Source of the DNA: Deltaproteobacteria bacterium
GTDB lineage: Bacteria; Myxococcota_A; Polyangia; Nannocystales; Nannocystaceae
Assembly: GCA_016709225.1 (NCBI GenBank)
Contig: JADJEE010000012.1
Location: 3,453,501 to 3,517,500 of the forward strand
Length of the DNA: 64,000 bases
Direction: 5' to 3'
The notes below the pieces were generated by a model. The model worked only from the letters and a program-made list of their open reading frames with translations. It did no database searches and was not told where the DNA came from. The position numbers were made by a program, and so were the translations under genes. Shown here in pieces: positions 35,888 through 43,654 of this stretch. The first letter of the stretch is position 1. Every line of letters starts with the position of its first letter.

Positions 35888-36814
35888 TCAGAAGCGCCCG
35901 GCCAGCGTGAGTCCGGCGCCCCGCGGCAGCATGCTCGGTGCGGCCGCGAGCTTGCGCGACCGCTTGGCGCGCTTGAGATCGACGGCGAGCAACGCGACGC
36001 CGGTACCGAGCAACGCTGCCCCGACGCCGATCATCGCGAAGCCGGCGGGGTTGTAGTCGAAGACGCGGCCGAGGTCGGAGGCGGGATGCCCGTAGCGCAG
36101 CGATACGAACACCACGCCGCAGGTGCCGACCCCCAGCCCCAGCGTGCCCAGGGCCGCGCCCGCGATGCCCATGCCCGAGACACCACCGCGTGGGGCGTCG
36201 GTGTCGGCGCTGGGCTCGGGGTTGCGGGTGGCGTCAGGGCTGGTCGTCGCCGGTGCGGTCACGACCGGCGGCGGCGTGGGTTCGTCGGCGGGTGCGGGCT
36301 CGGCGGGGATCGGCTCTGCGGCCTTGCCGAGCGCGGGCCACAGCGCCTCGAGATCGACTGCGAGCCGCTCGAGCGCCTCGCTCGAGCCGCAGGTCTTGCA
36401 CACCGTGCCCCGCAGCTTCTCGGAGTTGCCCCCCTTCGACACCGCGAAGTAGCGCAGCTCGATGTCGGAGCGCCCCGCGTTGGCCCACGAGATCGCGACC
36501 AAGAACTGCGGCCCGGCGTCGGGCTCGATGGCGATGCCGTGGGCGGCCGCGCCTGCGGTCACCTTCGATTCGATCTGCTGCACGAAGTTGTCGTCCTGCG
36601 CGCCGCCGAGCGAGACCTCGACCTTCATGCTCATCTGCTTGGTGGGCTCCGGCGCGGTCGCGCTGCGGGCCCCGGCGGCGACCCGCGTGGGGGCGCTGGC
36701 CGAAGCGGGTCCCACCGGCGCGATCGCGAGCGCGCCGGCGGTGAGGATCCACGTCAGCCGGCGGCTGACGAACGCAGGTCGAGGGCGAACGACGACGGGG
36801 TGCGTGCAATGCAT
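35888..36814 (-). CDS. Exported membrane protein, paralog of the 31152 gene
   Basis: 308 residues from ATG 36814. The signal peptide ends around ASA (residues 30-35). A periplasmic domain holds the CxxC pair (VCKTCG), then a Pro/Thr linker, two hydrophobic helices (GMGIAGAALGTLGLGVG; FAMIGVGAALLGTGVALLAV) and the terminal LAGRF. Same layout as the protein encoded at the far end of the kinase pair, though sequence similarity is modest. It probably opens the operon, since a long divergent control region lies upstream. Confidence 0.7.
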   Translation of the reverse strand: MHCTHPVVVRPRPAFVSRRLTWILTAGALAIAPVGPASASAPTRVAAGARSATAPEPTKQMSMKVEVSLGGAQDDNFVQQIESKVTAGAAAHGIAIEPDAGPQFLVAISWANAGRSDIELRYFAVSKGGNSEKLRGTVCKTCGSSEALERLAVDLEALWPALGKAAEPIPAEPAPADEPTPPPVVTAPATTSPDATRNPEPSADTDAPRGGVSGMGIAGAALGTLGLGVGTCGVVFVSLRYGHPASDLGRVFDYNPAGFAMIGVGAALLGTGVALLAVDLKRAKRSRKLAAAPSMLPRGAGLTLAGRF

Positions 36815-36974
36815 GGGGAGCGGCGGCCCTGGTCGACCGGAGGCGGTGCACCGTTGCAATTCCTGATTGCGAGCGGTGCGGGTGCTGAGGAACCGATCGC
36901 ACCGCAACCGCGCGCGAAAGTCCAGCCCGCGGATCGCACCGCAGGTGGCCGTCCGACCGCGTCGGCAGTTGAAC

Positions 36975-36988
36975 TGGCCATATGGCCA
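36975..36988. promoter_or_regulatory. Perfect palindrome TGGCCATATGGCCA
   Basis: A 14-base perfect dyad in the divergent region, flanked on both sides by CCGTCCGACCG direct repeats 40 bases apart. This arrangement suits a dimeric repressor or activator site. Function inferred only from symmetry and position. Confidence 0.4.
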
Positions 36989-37119
36989 CCGTCCGACCGG
37001 GCCCCGCGGTCGACATGGGTCCGCCCGCGTCGCCCCGAGTCCTCGGAATTCGTGCTCGCACGCCGGTATCTGACAGCAAATCACCGACGCCGGTGAGTCA
37101 CGCCACGGGTGACGTGACG

Positions 37120-37139
37120 GCAGATCTCGGTACATCTGC
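37120..37139. promoter_or_regulatory. Inverted repeat upstream of peroxiredoxin
   Basis: GCAGAT and ATCTGC separated by 8 bases, ending 48 bases before the peroxiredoxin start. It is placed where a redox-responsive regulator could bind, but it does not match a motif I recognise. Confidence 0.35.
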
Positions 37140-37187
37140 TAGGGTCCGCGCGGCCGCTCGCGACGGGCGGTCCCACACGAGGTTTCC

Positions 37188-37670
37188 ATGATCGCCGTTG
37201 GTCAGCGCATCCCCTCCGTCACCTTCAAGCGCATCCTCGCGGATGGCACCACCGTCGAGCTCGACACCGCCAAGGAGTTCGCGGGCAAGAAGATGATTCT
37301 CTTCGGTCTGCCGGGTCCGTTCACGCCGACCTGCCACGCCGAGCACGTGCCGAGCTACCTCGCCAAGCATGCCGAGCTCACCGCCAAGGGCGTGGCCGGC
37401 ATCGTCTGCATGGCGATCTCCGACCACTGGGTCATGCGGGCGTGGGCCGACAACCTCGGCACCGAGGGCAAGATCGACATGCTCGCCGACGGCAACGGCG
37501 AGCTCACCCGCGCGATGGGCCTGCAGGTCGACCTCACCGGACCGAAGATGGGCGAGCGATGCCGCCGCTTCTCGGCGGTGCTCGACGACGGCGTCGTCAC
37601 CTCGATCGAGGTCGAGCCCGGCAAGGGCATCGAGGTCACCGGCGCCGAAGCCTGCATGCGCCGGGTCTAG
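37188..37670 (+). CDS. Peroxiredoxin, Prx5-like
   Basis: 160 residues. The peroxidatic motif PGPFTPTCH is at 42-50 (catalytic Cys 49), which matches the PGAFTPTCS signature of the Prx5 subfamily that reduces hydrogen and organic peroxides using thioredoxin or glutathione-type donors. A Cys near the C-terminus (EACMRRV, residue 156) could be the resolving cysteine. No signal peptide, so cytoplasmic. Its stop codon TAG is part of the left end (CTAG) of the inverted-repeat element that follows, so the element may have altered the very end of the protein. Confidence 0.92.
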   Translation: MIAVGQRIPSVTFKRILADGTTVELDTAKEFAGKKMILFGLPGPFTPTCHAEHVPSYLAKHAELTAKGVAGIVCMAISDHWVMRAWADNLGTEGKIDMLADGNGELTRAMGLQVDLTGPKMGERCRRFSAVLDDGVVTSIEVEPGKGIEVTGAEACMRRV

Positions 37671-37834
37671 TACCTCGACGCAGCGATTGTGACGGGCCAT
37701 GACACCGCCCTGACCGCGCCTCGCTGCGTTGCCGCACCTTGAAATACGCCCGGTATTCCGGCGGCACGGCGCCTTGCGGAGTCGCGGCCATGACGGCGTT
37801 CTGACCCATCACAATCGCTGTGTCGAGGTACTAG
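37667..37834. mobile_element. MITE-like element with about 37-bp terminal inverted repeats
   Basis: A 168-base element whose ends are inverted repeats: the outer 13 bases (CTAGTACCTCGAC) are perfect and about 32 of 37 match overall. It codes for nothing convincing. The interior is also partly palindromic around GAAATACGCCCGGTATTCC, so the whole RNA or strand could fold into a long hairpin. The CTAG ends fit insertion at TA or CTAG. The left end supplies the stop codon of the peroxiredoxin gene. It resembles a non-autonomous IS-derived or REP-type element; no transposase is present in the window. Confidence 0.75.
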
Positions 37835-37940
37835 CCGCCGGCGCCCACGGGCGGTGGGGCCGCGAGAACATGGGTCCCGCCTGTGTCCGGTGCGGGCCCG
37901 GGATTGAGAACGCCGGGCCCGTGGTAGGTTGCGCCGCCCC

Positions 37941-39872
37941 ATGCGACGCGTCACCGCCCTGTCCACGATCCTCGCGCTCTGCCTCGGACCCGCCTGCAAG
38001 CAGGACACACCGGCGGCCGGCGGCGAGGCCAAGACCGACGCCAAGACCGATGCGAAGGGTGACGCGAAGGCCGACACCAAGCTCGCCGCCGGCGACGCGA
38101 AGGCCGACGCGAAGCCCACGCCAACCGGTGTCGATGCCACGCCGGTCGCAGCCGTGCCCCGCACGCAGACGCCCGAGCCCAGCTATACCGCCGAGCTCGA
38201 CGCGCTGCTCGAGCTGGTGCCGGCGGGCGCGAAGTACTTCGCGGTCGTGCGCGACCCCGGCGAGTTCATCGATGGCTTCGGCTGGCTCATCGCCGAGCAG
38301 AAGGACATGTGGACCCGCGTGCTCGATGCCACGAAGGATCCCGCCAAGCCCGACGGTGATGCCGGGATGCGCCGCGTGCTGACCGAGTACGAGCTGGTCC
38401 AGACCGCGTTCGGCACGGCCGGTGTGCATCTCGATCGCGGGCTCGTGATCATCGGTGGCGACGGCGAGGACGACAAGCCGACCATCGCCGTGCTCGCGGC
38501 CGACGATGCCGAGGCGGTGCCGAAGATGCTGCGTGCGCTCAGCACCAAGCCCGACGAGGAGGACACGAAGTGCAAGACCCTCGACGTCGCCGGCATGGTC
38601 GCGTGCTCGAGCAACGCCGAAGCGCTGGCCGCCTATGCCCCGGGCAAGGACGCCAAGGGCGCCCGCGCCTCGATCGAGGCGCACCTCGACACCGCCGACG
38701 TCGCGCACGGCAACGTCGTCGCGCTGGTGCCGAGCAAGGACGGGCCGCTGGCGTTCTCCGTGCTCACCGCGCCGGGTGTCGTGCAGTTCGATCTGCGGCT
38801 GCCGCAAGGCAAGGAGTTCGCAGCGGTCGATGCACCGGGCCCCGCCAACACGTTGGCGCTGCTGTCCCCCGGCTCGAGCTTCATGTGGACGCGCCTCGAC
38901 GCCGCGGCGCTCGCCAAGCAGGCCGCGAGCGCGCCCGCGATGGTCGCCAACATGGTGAAGGCCCTGAGCGGTGAGTTCCTGGTCGCGAGCCCCGGCAAGC
39001 TGGGCGGCGTGTCGCTGCTGGTCGGCATCACCGACAAGACCCCGATCGCCGGGCTCATCCCGATGGCGGGCCTCGCCGCCGACAAGATCCCGCCGCTGCC
39101 CGATGGCAGCACGGTCGCGCTCAAGATCGAGGACATCGACGACGGCGGCGGCAGCAAGCAGCAGGTGCTGCGCGCGATCGTCACGCCGGGCACCGAGCTG
39201 GCGAAGATCAAGGACGCGGGCCTGGTGCCGGAGGTCGTGTCGTTCGTGACCTCGCAGTACGCGGCGGTCTCGTTCGGCACCGGCGTCGGCATCGTGCCCG
39301 ACATTGCCCGTGCCGAGCTCTCGGGTCCCTCCGAGGCGTTGCTCGCCGAGCTGCCGAGCGAGCTCTCGAAGGCGTTGAAGGACAGCACCGCGTCGATGGT
39401 GATGCACGTCGAGCTCGACGGCCTGCACGGACCCAAGCTTCGCGAGCAGCTCGCCGCTTCGCTGGCGGGCGTGCCGGCGGCAGGCCCGATGCCGAGCTCG
39501 GAGGCCGCCGGCATCGCGCTGCGTTCGGCCTCGCCGCTGTCGTCGTTCTCGATGTGGAACACCGCCGCCGACGACGGCATGGTCATGCACTTCGCGATGC
39601 GCTCCTTCGGCGACCCGGCCAGCGACGAAGGTCGCGCTGCCCAGGCCGCGCGGCTCGACGTCGATGCGGGCCGCAAGGACCACGCGACCGCCTACGGCGC
39701 GCTCGTCACCGCGTACCCCGACTCGAGTCGCATCGCGAGCTACCGCGCCCGCGCCGGCATGACCGAGGGTGGCACGACCACCGGAGCGGCGATGGTCGGC
39801 ATGCTCACCGCGATCGCGGTGCCGGCGTTCCAGCAGTACATTGCAAGGTCGAAGGCCGCGGCGCCGAAGTAG
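37941..39872 (+). CDS. Large lipoprotein with pilin-like C-terminal helix
   Basis: 643 residues from ATG 37941. The signal peptide ends LGPAC (Cys 19), followed by a Lys/Asp/Ala repeat segment (KTDAKTDAKGDAKADTK). The body has repeated half-domains: a motif around VVRDPGEF and later segments resemble the first part of the paralog that follows. Unusually, the last 30 residues form a hydrophobic helix GMLTAIAVPAFQQYIARSKA that resembles the N-terminal helix of type IV pilins, but here at the C-terminus. Function unknown. It is 7 bases before its paralog and certainly in one operon with it. Confidence 0.78.
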   Translation: MRRVTALSTILALCLGPACKQDTPAAGGEAKTDAKTDAKGDAKADTKLAAGDAKADAKPTPTGVDATPVAAVPRTQTPEPSYTAELDALLELVPAGAKYFAVVRDPGEFIDGFGWLIAEQKDMWTRVLDATKDPAKPDGDAGMRRVLTEYELVQTAFGTAGVHLDRGLVIIGGDGEDDKPTIAVLAADDAEAVPKMLRALSTKPDEEDTKCKTLDVAGMVACSSNAEALAAYAPGKDAKGARASIEAHLDTADVAHGNVVALVPSKDGPLAFSVLTAPGVVQFDLRLPQGKEFAAVDAPGPANTLALLSPGSSFMWTRLDAAALAKQAASAPAMVANMVKALSGEFLVASPGKLGGVSLLVGITDKTPIAGLIPMAGLAADKIPPLPDGSTVALKIEDIDDGGGSKQQVLRAIVTPGTELAKIKDAGLVPEVVSFVTSQYAAVSFGTGVGIVPDIARAELSGPSEALLAELPSELSKALKDSTASMVMHVELDGLHGPKLREQLAASLAGVPAAGPMPSSEAAGIALRSASPLSSFSMWNTAADDGMVMHFAMRSFGDPASDEGRAAQAARLDVDAGRKDHATAYGALVTAYPDSSRIASYRARAGMTEGGTTTGAAMVGMLTAIAVPAFQQYIARSKAAAPK

Positions 39873-39879
39873 TGCGGGC

Positions 39880-41634
39880 ATGCGCACTGCACCGCGCGCT
39901 CTCGTGTCCGTGATCCTCGGCGGCAGCCTCACGCTGTCCGCCTGCAAGTCGCCGGTGCGGTCGCACGCACCGACGATCGCGCCCGACCCCACCGGCGACC
40001 TCGATCGTCTGCTCGACTTGGTACCCCACGGCAGCGGGGGGTTGCTGATCGTCCGCGATCCGCGAACGCTTCTCGACGGCCTCGCGACGGTGCTGGGCGA
40101 CTGGTGGGGCGAGGGGGGCGAGGGGGTCGAGCAGGTCGCGCCGGGTTTCGGCGACGAGCTGCCAGGGATCGGGCAGCTACGGGACGCGCTCGTCGAGTCG
40201 GGGGTGCATCTCGAGCGCGGCTTGGCCCTCGGCGGTGTCGATGGGGTCGTGGCGATCGTCGGCGCCGACGATGTCGAGGCGGTGCCCACTGCGCTGTGGA
40301 AGATCGCGCCCAACGCCGACCTCACGCGGCGCGTGCGGTGCAAGGTGATCGCGGGGACCGGCATGGTCGCCTGCGCGGCACAGGCCGAAGTGCTCGCGAG
40401 CTACACGCCGGGTCGAGATGCGAAGGGGCTGCGGGCTTGGCTCGAGGCCGATCTCGATGGCGCCACGATCGACCGCGCGAACGTGTTGGTCAGCGTCGCG
40501 GGCGACGGGCCACGCAGCACCGTCGCCGCCGCGATTGCATCCGGTGTGCTGCAGCTCGACATCGCGAGCCACACGTTCGATCGCACCTTCGTGGTGCGCA
40601 GCGGCGAGCCGGCGTGGACCCTCGCAGCACTCCAGCCAGGCGCGAGCTTCGTGTGGGCGCGCCTGGACCCGGCGTCGATCGCCGCGAGCAGGACGACCCC
40701 GCGGCCCGCCTTCGCGCCCGATCTCGCCCGCGCGTTCACCGGTGAATTCTCGCTGGCGGCCGCGGGTTCGGCGGGCGGCGTCGCGTCGTTCTGGGGCATC
40801 TCGGATCGCAGCACCTTCGAGCAGCTGCTCCCGGTGCTGTCGCTGGAGGCCAACCGCGCGCCGAAGCTCGGTGACGGCACGACGATGCGCGCGAGCATCG
40901 AGGCCATCGACGTGGGCGCCGCGGCGCCGCAACCGATCCTGCGCTTCCACTTCGAACCAGGGCGCGTGCTCGCACCGTTCGTCGCGCTCGGGCTGGCACC
41001 CGAGGTGATCGTCTGGGTCACCGATCGCGTGCTCGTGTCGACCTTGGGATCCGAGGATTCGGCCGTGGGCGCGCTCCTTCCCGATCCCGCGGGGCCTTCG
41101 GCGGCGTTCCTCGCTGCGCTACCGCCCGAGCTGGCGGCGGCGCTGCGGGACGGGACGACCTCGCTCGCTGCACACGTGGAGCTGGATGCGCTGCAGTCGC
41201 CACGGGTGCAAGCGGCGATGCGCGACATGTTGTCGTCGACCGCGCCTGGGCCAGCGCTGGACGCCGAGCAGATCGAAGCGGGCTTTCACGTGGCGTCGTC
41301 GTTGTCGTCGCTATCGATGTGGACCACGCCGCACGGCGAAGGTTCGATCATCCGAACCGCGTGGCGATCGTTCGGTGATGACAGCACCGCGGAGGGCCGC
41401 GCCGCGCGGGCTGCACGACGCGCCGTTGCGGCGCACACGGCGGATCCGGCGACGGCCTACGGCGCGCTCGCGAGCGCGTATCCCCGCTCGCAGCGCGTCG
41501 CGGCCTACCGCGTCCGTGCCGGCCTCGACGAACAAGGGACGCAGGTCGTCGCGCAGCTGGTGGCCGCGCTCACGCTGCTGAGCGCGTTGAGGAAGACGCG
41601 CGCGCCCGCCGAGCAGGCCGTCCCGCCGAAGTGA
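39880..41634 (+). CDS. Lipoprotein paralog of the preceding gene
   Basis: 584 residues from ATG 39880. The signal peptide ends LSAC (Cys 22). It aligns along its whole length with the gene upstream: DLDRLLDLVPHG, LLIVRDPRTLLDG, GMVACAAQAEVLASYTPGRDAKG and SLSSLSMWTTPHGEG are the counterparts of matching segments there. It lacks the Lys/Asp repeat and its C-terminal helix is degenerate (VAALTLLSALRK), so the pilin-like end has been lost or was never present. A tandem duplication with later divergence. No known family. Confidence 0.78.
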   Translation: MRTAPRALVSVILGGSLTLSACKSPVRSHAPTIAPDPTGDLDRLLDLVPHGSGGLLIVRDPRTLLDGLATVLGDWWGEGGEGVEQVAPGFGDELPGIGQLRDALVESGVHLERGLALGGVDGVVAIVGADDVEAVPTALWKIAPNADLTRRVRCKVIAGTGMVACAAQAEVLASYTPGRDAKGLRAWLEADLDGATIDRANVLVSVAGDGPRSTVAAAIASGVLQLDIASHTFDRTFVVRSGEPAWTLAALQPGASFVWARLDPASIAASRTTPRPAFAPDLARAFTGEFSLAAAGSAGGVASFWGISDRSTFEQLLPVLSLEANRAPKLGDGTTMRASIEAIDVGAAAPQPILRFHFEPGRVLAPFVALGLAPEVIVWVTDRVLVSTLGSEDSAVGALLPDPAGPSAAFLAALPPELAAALRDGTTSLAAHVELDALQSPRVQAAMRDMLSSTAPGPALDAEQIEAGFHVASSLSSLSMWTTPHGEGSIIRTAWRSFGDDSTAEGRAARAARRAVAAHTADPATAYGALASAYPRSQRVAAYRVRAGLDEQGTQVVAQLVAALTLLSALRKTRAPAEQAVPPK

Positions 41635-41666
41635 TCGCGATCCTCGGGCGAGCGGCCCGCGATCAC
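41631..41666. terminator. Hairpin joining convergent stops (lipoprotein / ftsW)
   Basis: GTGATCGCG at 41631-41639 pairs perfectly with CGCGATCAC at 41658-41666. The + stop (TGA 41632-41634) and the - stop (TCA 41663-41665) lie in mirrored positions of the two arms. No T-run. A symmetrical end structure serving both transcripts is likely. Confidence 0.5.
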
Positions 41667-42940
41667 GCCACCGCGTCGCCGACCTGCGGCGCAGCGCGAC
41701 GAACGTTGCGCTTGCGCGGGCCCTCGGGCTCGCGCTTGCCGGGCCGCAGCGGCTTGACGCGGTTGCGGCTGCGTTGGTCGCTCCAGCGCCACGCGTCGGG
41801 ACTGCGGGAGATCGAGAGCAGGATGCCGATCGCGCCCATGCCGGCGAGCATCGACGAGCCACCGTAGCTGAGGAAGGGCAGCGTGATGCCCTTGGCGGGG
41901 ATGACCTCGAGCACGACGCCCATGTTGACCAGCGCCTGCAGGCCGAACAGCGCCGAGAGTCCCGCTGCGAGGTAGGTGCCGAAGCGATCCTCGGCGACGC
42001 GCGCGATCGCGATGCCGCGCCACACCACGACGCCGAGGAGGATCATCACCGCCGCGATGCCGACGAAGCCGAGCTCTTCGCCGACGGTCGCGAGCACGAA
42101 GTCGGTGTGGTTCTCGGGCAGGAAGCCCAGCTTCTGCTTGCCGTTGCCGAGCCCGAGGCCCCACGTGCCGCCCGAGCCGATCGCGATCAAGCCCTGCTGC
42201 ACCTGGTAGCTGTCGCCCGCGAGGAACTCTTCGAGGCGACCGCGGCGGTAGTCGACACCGAGGATCTGGTACCAGATCATCGGCGCCGCGAGCATCACGG
42301 CCGCGACCACGTAGCTGGCACGCGTGCCGGCGACGAACAACATCACCAACGTCAGCGCGCCCATCAGCAGCGTGGTGCCGAGGTCCTTCTCGAGCAGCAC
42401 CAGCACCATCGTGATGGCCGCGACCATGGTCACCGGCAGGAAGCCGGTGCGGAACTTGCGGACGCGCTCGCCCTGACGCGCGAGCATCGACGCGAGGAAC
42501 ACCGCGAGGGTGATCTTGGCCAGCTCGGAGGGCTGCAGGCCGAATGAGCCGAAGCGCACCCAACGACGCGCGCCGTTGATCTCCTGCCCGACGAAGAGCA
42601 CCGCCACCAGCATCGCCATCGCGATGAACATCAGGTGCGGCGCGAAGCGTCGCAGCAAGCGATAGTCGAGACGGCTCACCGCCAGCATCAGCACGAAGCC
42701 GACGCCGAGGAACGCCGCCTGCCGCCACAGGAAGTAGCCCCAGTCGTGGTGCTGGTGGAAGCCCAGCCACGTGCTGGCGCTGTAGACCATCACCAGGCCC
42801 AGCGCCGAGAGGGCGAAGACCGCCGCGAATAGCCACGGGTCCATCGGGCGGCGCAGCGGCGCCTCGACCTCGCGGGGGTCGACCTCCGGGCCCTCACTCG
42901 TCAGCGCCGCGCTCACGTGCACGGCGGTCAGCTGTGGCAT
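41663..42940 (-). CDS. ftsW: Peptidoglycan polymerase FtsW (SEDS family)
   Basis: 425 residues with about ten membrane helices. SEDS signatures are present: LPENHTDFVLATVGEELG in the large periplasmic loop region and LSYGGSSML near the C-terminus, with GQEINGARRW upstream. FtsW polymerises lipid II at the septum with its class B PBP partner; RodA is the close alternative, but the placement among mur genes and the long basic C-terminal tail favour FtsW. It stands apart from the other mur genes of the window rather than in a compact dcw cluster, and reads away from the TerB-like gene upstream. Confidence 0.88.
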   Translation of the reverse strand: MPQLTAVHVSAALTSEGPEVDPREVEAPLRRPMDPWLFAAVFALSALGLVMVYSASTWLGFHQHHDWGYFLWRQAAFLGVGFVLMLAVSRLDYRLLRRFAPHLMFIAMAMLVAVLFVGQEINGARRWVRFGSFGLQPSELAKITLAVFLASMLARQGERVRKFRTGFLPVTMVAAITMVLVLLEKDLGTTLLMGALTLVMLFVAGTRASYVVAAVMLAAPMIWYQILGVDYRRGRLEEFLAGDSYQVQQGLIAIGSGGTWGLGLGNGKQKLGFLPENHTDFVLATVGEELGFVGIAAVMILLGVVVWRGIAIARVAEDRFGTYLAAGLSALFGLQALVNMGVVLEVIPAKGITLPFLSYGGSSMLAGMGAIGILLSISRSPDAWRWSDQRSRNRVKPLRPGKREPEGPRKRNVRRAAPQVGDAVA

Positions 42941-42997
42941 GACCGCCGTGCCGGACGCCAGAAATCGGCGTGCTCGCCCCGTTGGGTGGGGCGCGGG

Positions 42998-43591
42998 CTA
43001 CTCGAGCTGGGAGGTCACCGCGGTGTTCGCGGCGGGTCCGAGCTGCTCGGCGATCTCGCGGATGCGCTTGCGCTCGGCCTCGTCGATGCGGCTGCCGAGC
43101 CCGAGCAGGCCGCCGCTGGCCGCGGCCACGTGCATGCACAGCTCGACGATCTCGTCGGCGCGCCCGCCCTGCTTGGCGACCACGCGCTGCAGCAGCGACA
43201 GCGACTCGCGCATGAACGCGTCGGTCGGACGCTCTTCGAGCAGGGCCTCCATGGTCTGGAACGGCTGCGAGTCGCGCGCGAGGTTGCGCTGCTCGAGCAG
43301 CTTCAGGATCGCGGCCCGCTCGCTGCGCTGGATCTTGCCATCGGCCCAGGCGACGTGGACCAGCGGCAGCAGGTCGAAGATCTTCGCGTTGTCGCCCGCG
43401 AAACCGAGCGCGCGGATTTCTTCGGCGAGGCCGTGGTCGTCGGTGGCGAGGTGCTCGGCGACCTTGGCGGCCTCCTCGAGCTTGCGGGCGTTGTCCTCGA
43501 GGTGCTCGCGCAGCCTACGTCGGGCCTCGATCTCCACCTCGTGGAAGTACTTCTCTTCTTCGTCGCTGGGCTCGATCGGCATCACCGACAT
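42998..43591 (-). CDS. TerB-like protein
   Basis: 197 residues from ATG 43591 (a much longer frame upstream overlaps the divergent lipoprotein gene and is rejected). The N-terminal third is charged and coiled-coil-like. Residues about 90-140 contain LVHVAWADGKIQRSERAAI, the acidic helix pattern of TerB-like domains, as seen in tellurite-resistance-related and DnaJ-associated proteins. Cytoplasmic. It lies 57 bases before ftsW on the same strand. Function not assigned. Confidence 0.75.
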   Translation of the reverse strand: MSVMPIEPSDEEEKYFHEVEIEARRRLREHLEDNARKLEEAAKVAEHLATDDHGLAEEIRALGFAGDNAKIFDLLPLVHVAWADGKIQRSERAAILKLLEQRNLARDSQPFQTMEALLEERPTDAFMRESLSLLQRVVAKQGGRADEIVELCMHVAAASGGLLGLGSRIDEAERKRIREIAEQLGPAANTAVTSQLE

Positions 43592-43654
43592 GCTACTGCA
43601 ACCCGCCGCCGTTTCGCGACTGCGGTATGCTCTGCGTCGGGGTCGGGGACGCGC

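Larger units (their letters stand above)
36815..37187. promoter_or_regulatory. Divergent control region, kinase operon / peroxiredoxin
   Basis: 373 bases without a gene between divergently read genes. It holds a perfect 14-base palindrome at 36975-36988, flanked by direct repeats CCGTCCGACCG at 36949-36959 and 36989-36999, and an inverted repeat GCAGAT-N8-ATCTGC at 37120-37139 near the peroxiredoxin start. These are candidate operators. No sigma-factor promoter could be assigned. Confidence 0.5.

Noticed and set aside
37809..40364. Very long antisense frame opposite the two lipoprotein genes
   Set aside because: Open only because of the high third-position GC of the real + genes; it contains no recognisable domain and is rich in Arg, His and Gly.
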